From Sinonovacula constricta (lineage: Eukaryota > Mollusca > Bivalvia > Cardiida > Solecurtidae), in assembly GCA_007844125.1 (NCBI GenBank), contig CM017561.1, forward strand, positions 17,983,513-18,047,512: DNA of 64,000 nt. The letters are read 5' to 3'. Positions 57,966-64,000 of the stretch are shown here, piece by piece. The stretch's first letter is position 1, and every line of letters begins with the position of its first letter. Both the position numbers and the translations under genes were made by a program. The notes under the pieces were generated by a model. The model was not told the DNA's origin. It worked only from the letters and a program-made list of their open reading frames with translations, and ran no database searches.

Positions 57966-60900
57966 TTTAGATGAGTATGTGCCTGCTGTAGAAACAAAAA
58001 CGAAGAATGAAAAAGAATGAGGGATAAATGATCAGAGTGAGAGAGAAAACTGAATGAAAGATAGATTATGCCATTGGCAAAGAGTACAGGGAAAGATTAA
58101 ATAGAAGTCTGTCTTCCTTAGATTTCTATTGCCTTCTAGGCTCTCACAGAACAGAAATCTTCTCCTGCTGCAGCATCCAGCAAAACCCTTCCTTGATGCA
58201 TTTCTTGACTCAACATTTGTTTCTGCTCTTCTTGTCCTTTCTAACAATTGTTAATAGTGTTGTTCCTTCACATGGAAGCTGAAGATTGGCCTGCCACACT
58301 GCAGCTGAGAAATGTTTCATGAACATTTAATATATTCTTTTAAGATGTGTGGATTTGATTAAATTGTGTTGTAAAGAAATATTGTCAATTTGAAAGGTTG
58401 TAATGTGTCTGTTTTGCATAGAATTTGAAACGAGATTTTGAGGCTGGTATGTAGATGTAGAAATAAACCCCCCTCTGGTGTAGAAAATGAGGCTAGATTA
58501 ACTTGTTGAAAATCAAGTTTGTATTGTCTAATGAGTTTTGCCCCTGGCAGAAATGAGTTGCCTATTTAATCTGTCAGTTTTATTATATCTGGGTAAAAAA
58601 TGTTTATTCTGCTTTTAATAACTGTTAAAATTAGCATGTAAATTAAGTGACACTTACAAAGGGATGCAAAACATGATGGAATTATGTATATTTAATGGGA
58701 TTTTAGTTGGGAAACTTGCAGGTCAAGTAAGGATAAGGTTATTTTGGAAGCATTGGAAAATATGTGGCATTTATTTAAGGACACAAAGTACATTTTGGAG
58801 AATAAGGAGATTGCAAATCATTGATGTTTAAAATTGGTTAGGATGTAAGTTCTCTAATCATTATTTTTCCCTCTGTTCTGCCAATTGAACTGGGCAGAAC
58901 ATGTTCTCAGGCTATATCTTCTTTGGTCAATGTACAGTAATTTATAGAAGGAGATATCATTCTGCCAAAATAAAAATTACTTTTTAGTATTTTTAATAAG
59001 GGAATTTCATATCTTATTGCTCTTTTATAAATTATAACAGCATACTTGCTTAATACTTCTCTCTAATTACATACTAACATTCATAATATCATACTGTTCA
59101 AATAACATATTAACATTACTTTAAAGGATTTTACAATTCCAGCATCTAATTTGCAAATTACAAATCGACTGATGCAGATCGCTAATCTAAAATGTGACAA
59201 CTGGCACCGTAAAAATTTATCCACAAGGTGTCACTTTTGATCGGGCACTATCCATCTATAAATAGATAAATAAAATAAAGCAACCAAAAGATTAACATAC
59301 TTTCCATGGTCTTTGGGCTATTTGTGGGATTGAAATAGATCTGTTGGTAGACTACCATTGTTATCAGGATACATGTGTGTGAAGAAAAAGGATAATTATT
59401 TGGGCCATTGTTTTAACAATGTTAATTTTGCAATTGTATTATGTTGGTATCTAATACAAATGTATTGTTGTGTAGATGACACTATATTTTGTTCCAAGAC
59501 AATAAAGAACATTCTTGTAAAGACATAATAATTGTTGTTTTGTCCTTTGGTGTGACAGGCTGGTTACAGCTATCAGTTGTTTGGAACAAATTCAGCATGT
59601 GTCTGTAAAGAACATTTTTTCTTGAAATGAGGTGCATTTTGTGACTTAAGAACTGCCATAAGGTCAAAATTGGTTTATGTGTTGACTCTCCAGGCCAGGT
59701 TGAGTTTTACTATATCAATGTGAAGGTCACTTTCTGTTGGCAAGTTTATGAATGGAGCCCAGTCTAGCCCAGTGATGTGTGGGAGAATGCAGGTGAGTGG
59801 GCCAATCAATCACACTCACCTGTATGAAGTGTAGAGGTGAGGAGGGGTTATCAAGCTCTACCTGGTCCTTCTCTCCCAGATAATTTTCTAGCTGGTACCC
59901 CACCTCCTGATTGGAGGCTGTATTGTTCATGCTATACTCTTTATAAGCCTCCTCCAATTAATTCCAATATAACCGGTACATATAAATCTTGGTATGAGGA
60001 TTCAAAATAAATAAAAATATAGGTATTGGTTAAGAATTGAGGGATATTTTGATTTTTTCAACAAGTTTGACTGAATTTTTCTGGACCAGGATATATGACC
60101 AAGCCCACCAATCATGCAGTGTGGGAGTGTATCTCTGCTGACTCACAGTTGGGTGTTTGTATTACTGTAAATATATACCCGGTACATAAAACTTTATTTT
60201 GTGTGACAAGACATTAAACAAAACTTCCTCGAAACACAGTTGGTACTTTTGTCTCAACAATCATCGGACCTGAATGAAATGGTTGAATCGAAAGAACTTG
60301 GACATATAAATTCTTTCTTGAATTCACTGTCTGCCATTTTGAGTAGCTGTGAGAGTTAAACTCTCATGATATTTACAGTTTATGTAGGATTGGTGTAAGC
60401 CCAAGAAGTGTGCCTTTACTATATGCCCGATCCTGATATCCCTTCAGGTTGTTTACCGGGTCCTTCTCTAGATTTTGCGAGTGCCGCAAGGTTATGTGTC
60501 GTATTAGGATTGCTGTTTTGGGAAACCGTCTTGTAGATGTAAAAATCAGAATTTCCAGGTATTAAATAACAGTATAGTCTTGTTGCATAATTCACTCACA
60601 ATTAAGGTAGATATGAGTGAGTTAAATCATACCAATCAATCTTGAGCTGCGCTAATTACATAAGCCAGAGCATCCGAATGAGGACAAACTTCTTGTATAG
60701 TCACTGATCCACTTAGGAAAATCACACCTCAGCAAACCCTGTAACAACTTCGAGTAGTGAGTGTCATTTTTTTTATGTTAGATGAACGGTCCTTTCCAAA
60801 ACTTAATAGAACTTGTTTTTATTTATCATAAAGCAATTTATTTCATTTAGTTTTTTTCTTTTTTTTTAAATTTGCATATAGTTTTAGAGATGTTAATGTA

Positions 60901-62140
60901 AATATTTTATGATTCCATTTAAAATACTGCATATTTTTACTCTATGATAGCCTAGTGCTGAAACATACAAAAAGCAATGTAACATTTAAAACAAATAGTA
61001 AATAAACATTCATAGTATGAAGTTGTTTGTATTTTGAAGCTGGATACAGAAGAGAAATATAAATGAGGGTACCACAAATGCACTCATCATGACAATTGCG
61101 TTGCGTCATTTGGCTGAGAAAGACCATGTAAACCCAGCATGACCCAGGGGAAGTCTGACTGCTAAGACTCCACACAAATGTGGCCATTATGAGTATAATG
61201 TTGTACATTTATCCATACAAAACTCTAGAATGATGTTTGTCTAAATAAAATAATTGGCAAATGCATTTTTGAAGAGTTAAACAAGTACTTCTACATATCT
61301 TCTACTGTGAATGGCTACCACCAATAAGATTATAGCCCTAGTACTTGTATCGTCTAGTTTTATTGCTGGATTAATCTGTTAAAATGCAACACACTAGGTA
61401 TATAGAGAAAACACATGTCGGGCTATTAACATAATAATAGTATTTAAACATTTTCATTTCTTTTAATAGCACTAGTTTCAGACATGATTAAATAATTAAA
61501 GAGTCATTTGGTTCTAATGTACAATGTACAGGTCTCACTTGGTTGTTTCTGCAATGTCTGACTATCTTTCATGGAACTTAAAAGTTTCTATGATATTTCT
61601 GCTTAACAAAAAATTATTTACCAAAAACAAATATACCTTTTTTATATTGGAAGTTTGTTTTTCTCCAGTGTGCCAAAGTGCTTAAAAGCTTTTACATTTA
61701 GTCTCTGACCAGACGTTGACACACTCAACACCATGATTGCCATGTGCCAATATTTGCTTTGCCACTCTTAATATTTTCCTACCATTCAGTTTTGTTATCT
61801 GCACACCATCTTTGGAGGTTTTCTCATCTCCAGAGATTGTTATATCTTAAACTTTTTTCAGTAAAAAATAAATAAAGCAAGTAAATCTTAGCAACAGAGA
61901 TGTTCCATTTTGTGATAAGGGTTCCATTTCATCGTGCAACTTGTCCCCACAGCCGCCTAGTAAAACATTCACCTTCACTTCTTGCCCCTTACCTTCTGTG
62001 TTGGGCAAAACAGAGTCTTGTTGTTCATTTTCCTAATAAGCAGATATGTTAGTGAACATAGCCAAGCGTTTCCAGGTTCACTACTTATAGCTAATGTCCT
62101 AATAGTTAAGAATGTGAAAGACAATCAATTCTTGAAATTC
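57966..62140. other. Anonymous A+T-rich sequence
   Basis: About 4.2 kb with no exon recognised. A perfect 10-bp inverted repeat (caggtgagtg / cactcacctg, 59790-59822) lies inside a 76-codon minus-strand frame (59727-59957) that is a little more G+C-rich than average but has no recognisable domain. Confidence 0.35.
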
Positions 62141-62142
62141 CT

Positions 62143-62332
62143 CTGATTTAGTCGCTTCTTACTGCATGGTTTCTAGTCCCAGTCGAGGCGAAAGACTTTA
62201 TGTGGGAAGATCTTCCAGCTGACTTGTAGTGTGCGGGTGGTTCTACCAAGACATTTGTCTTTGGTCTTCATCCATTAAATAGCTGGACATTCGCTATATT
62301 GATCATAAGTGGTCACTGCGATGTATTAGAAA
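62143..62332 (+). repeat. tRNA-derived SINE (family A)
   Basis: gtttctagtcccagtcgagg stands where the B-box lies in other copies and is diverged. The 3' module is intact: gtggttctaccaagacattt, agctggacattcgctatatt, gatcataa and cactgcgatgtat, then an A-rich tail. Confidence 0.6.
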
Positions 62333-63810
62333 AAAAATAAGATTATTTTAATTGTTTTCTTGTGTTATTTTTAATGATTTCAGAGAGAAGAAACTCTAGC
62401 ACTTCTTAACATATTTTCTGACAAGCACATACAAAACATTGCATAGACATGGATAAAATGTTGGCTGTCCAATAAGCATTGTAGTCCTGATCGGGAATCT
62501 TCCTACAGTAAGAAACAGATTATCACTGCACAGTTAGCTTCTGTGTTAAAAATTGTGTTAAGACAGAAAAGAGCAAGTATCATTCTCTACCTCACATATT
62601 AATGGCACCTTAAGCTTAATCTTGTCTTTTTTTTTCTCTATAGCTCTTTTATTTGCTTTTCTTCTTTCTGCAACATTTCAACACTCATTGCCACCAGTTC
62701 AACATGGCCATAAACAGTTTTGAATTGGTTGCAATATCCTGACCATTTGAAGCAACAGTTTAGCTTGTGTCAACAGTTTTATATGACACATCAAGGTATC
62801 TCCGAGATAAGGCATGCAGCCTGTTGAACCAAGCCTTGAGAAAGGTGCTCAACACTTGTCTGTTGGCATACACAAACATTATTTATAGCTCAGTGGGCAG
62901 AGACCTTTCAATCATATTCATTCAGTTTGATTGGAGATAGGATTTTTTATACCTCTGATTACTCATTCATTCATTGTTTATCAGAGAGGTTTTTTTTTCC
63001 ATTTTCTGATGTGAAAACAATCTGTTGATTCACCTGTCTAAATGTCATTTGATTGAAAAGCAATCAGAGAATAACAACCTCTATAAAACAAGTGTCATAG
63101 AAAAAAATACAGTTTAAAATTCATTAAAAACTTGACAAGAACAATCATAGGATAGCCAAACATTCACTTACCACATTGTTAGGAAATCCAAACCTACATG
63201 GCCTGAAAATAATTGTGGACAAATGTCTTTATAAATTACTTGTAAAGCATCCTATTTGATGGTCCTAACCAATATATTTCAAACATGACAACATGCTGCC
63301 TTTAAAGGAGAGACATATTGTTTTGCAGATATCAGTTTGGTCCGTCCGTAGATCACTTTGCCAATCAATAAATAGAGATTGCACATTTCTCACACCTGGT
63401 CGGAGCATTGTTCATGAAGAGGGCCCTTATTTAATATAGTAACTAACTTTATAGCATACACAAATATACGTGGTTTAAGATAATTATATAAAATCAAATT
63501 TCCATCAAAATCAAACTTTAATTTGAAAATTGTGGAATTATATGTAATGTTTGGTTTATATCAAAACCAATATATCCAAGTAAGGAGAGACCTGTATATT
63601 GTGGTCCTGGAAGAAACAAGAACAAGCCCCTTAGCTTTAACTCTAGATACCCAAGTTTATATATATCGCTTGGCCTATTGTCTTCAATCCTTCATCCATT
63701 ACTCTCAGCTTTAATGTAGATTAATGCACCTACATGACTCATTCTATTTTAGTCTTTAAAAGCGTCTCAAAAAGTCTGGTTTCATTAAGTTTTATCAGCT
63801 TGATGTTTAC
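62333..63810. other. Anonymous A+T-rich sequence
   Basis: No gene recognised; the 63-codon frame at 63523-63714 shows no domain. Confidence 0.4.
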
Positions 63811-63812
63811 TG

Positions 63813-63930
63813 CTGTAAAATAAATCTTTACAATTCACTTGTTTTTCATTCTGTAAAATAAATCTTAACAATTCACTTGTTTTTGGTTCTGTAAAATAAA
63901 TCTTAACAATTCTCTTGTTTTTGGATTATG
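63813..63930. repeat. 38-bp tandem repeat, three units
   Basis: ctgtaaaataaatcttaaca then attcacttgtttttggtt, starting at 63813, 63851 and 63889. Confidence 0.92.
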
Positions 63931-64000
63931 TTTGCACTAGATTGTTACTGTGTATTGTAAAGTTGAATGGGTGAAACTGTAATTTAGAATGGCAATCTGA

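Overview
This is an A+T-rich, eukaryotic, largely non-coding stretch. It has spliceosomal exon structure, tRNA-derived SINEs, many minisatellites and a tyrosine-recombinase retrotransposon. The repeat types (an interspersed repeat with GCTCACCTGAG-like ends and internal 'acttggtcagaatgttt' units, plus SINEs ending in a 'cgctataatgatcataa' module) suggest a mollusc, probably a bivalve. That assignment is inference; no taxon-defining gene is present.

Layout. 1-2352: two minisatellites of about 45 bp. 4933-7294: a 39-bp minisatellite of about 60 units. 9.3 kb: an unidentified coding-like segment. 12860-12988: the one exon I recognise, a phase-0 exon encoding the end of a plexin Sema domain on the + strand; no neighbouring plexin exon was found, so much of the window may be plexin intron. 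14.7-17.4 kb: interspersed repeats and a 29/58-bp array. 19.6-25.4 kb: a degenerate 39-bp minisatellite interrupted by a 4950-bp apparently intact Ngaro-like retrotransposon (20379-25328, minus strand). 26-48 kb: small minisatellites, SINEs, LINE-like tails and anonymous sequence. 48.5-54.05 kb: a 39-bp array of about 120 units with a 1.8-kb higher-order duplication, interrupted by a 790-bp DNA transposon. 54.8-56.0 kb: a 53-bp array. 57.2-64 kb: SINEs, a 28-bp array and anonymous sequence.

The outstanding feature is the Ngaro-like element. In its own direction it reads 166-bp repeat, Gag, RT-RNase H, tyrosine recombinase, 465-bp repeat, 166-bp repeat, 57-bp spacer, 465-bp repeat: the split direct repeat layout A1-ORFs-B1-A2-B2. 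Both repeat pairs look identical by eye, so the copy is young. Gag combines an N-terminal SAM-like domain with a C-terminal CCCH zinc finger. A perfectly phased A AAA AAC heptamer sits just before the Gag stop and leads into the RT frame by a -1 shift. The recombinase frame is again -1 to RT, overlaps it and has no upstream AUG. An uninterrupted GGGAGGGTGGGTGGG quadruplex motif abuts an internal repeat unit.

About a quarter of the window is tandem repeats. Four arrays with largely unrelated sequences share a 39-bp period; the long repetitive reading frames they produce are not counted as genes.
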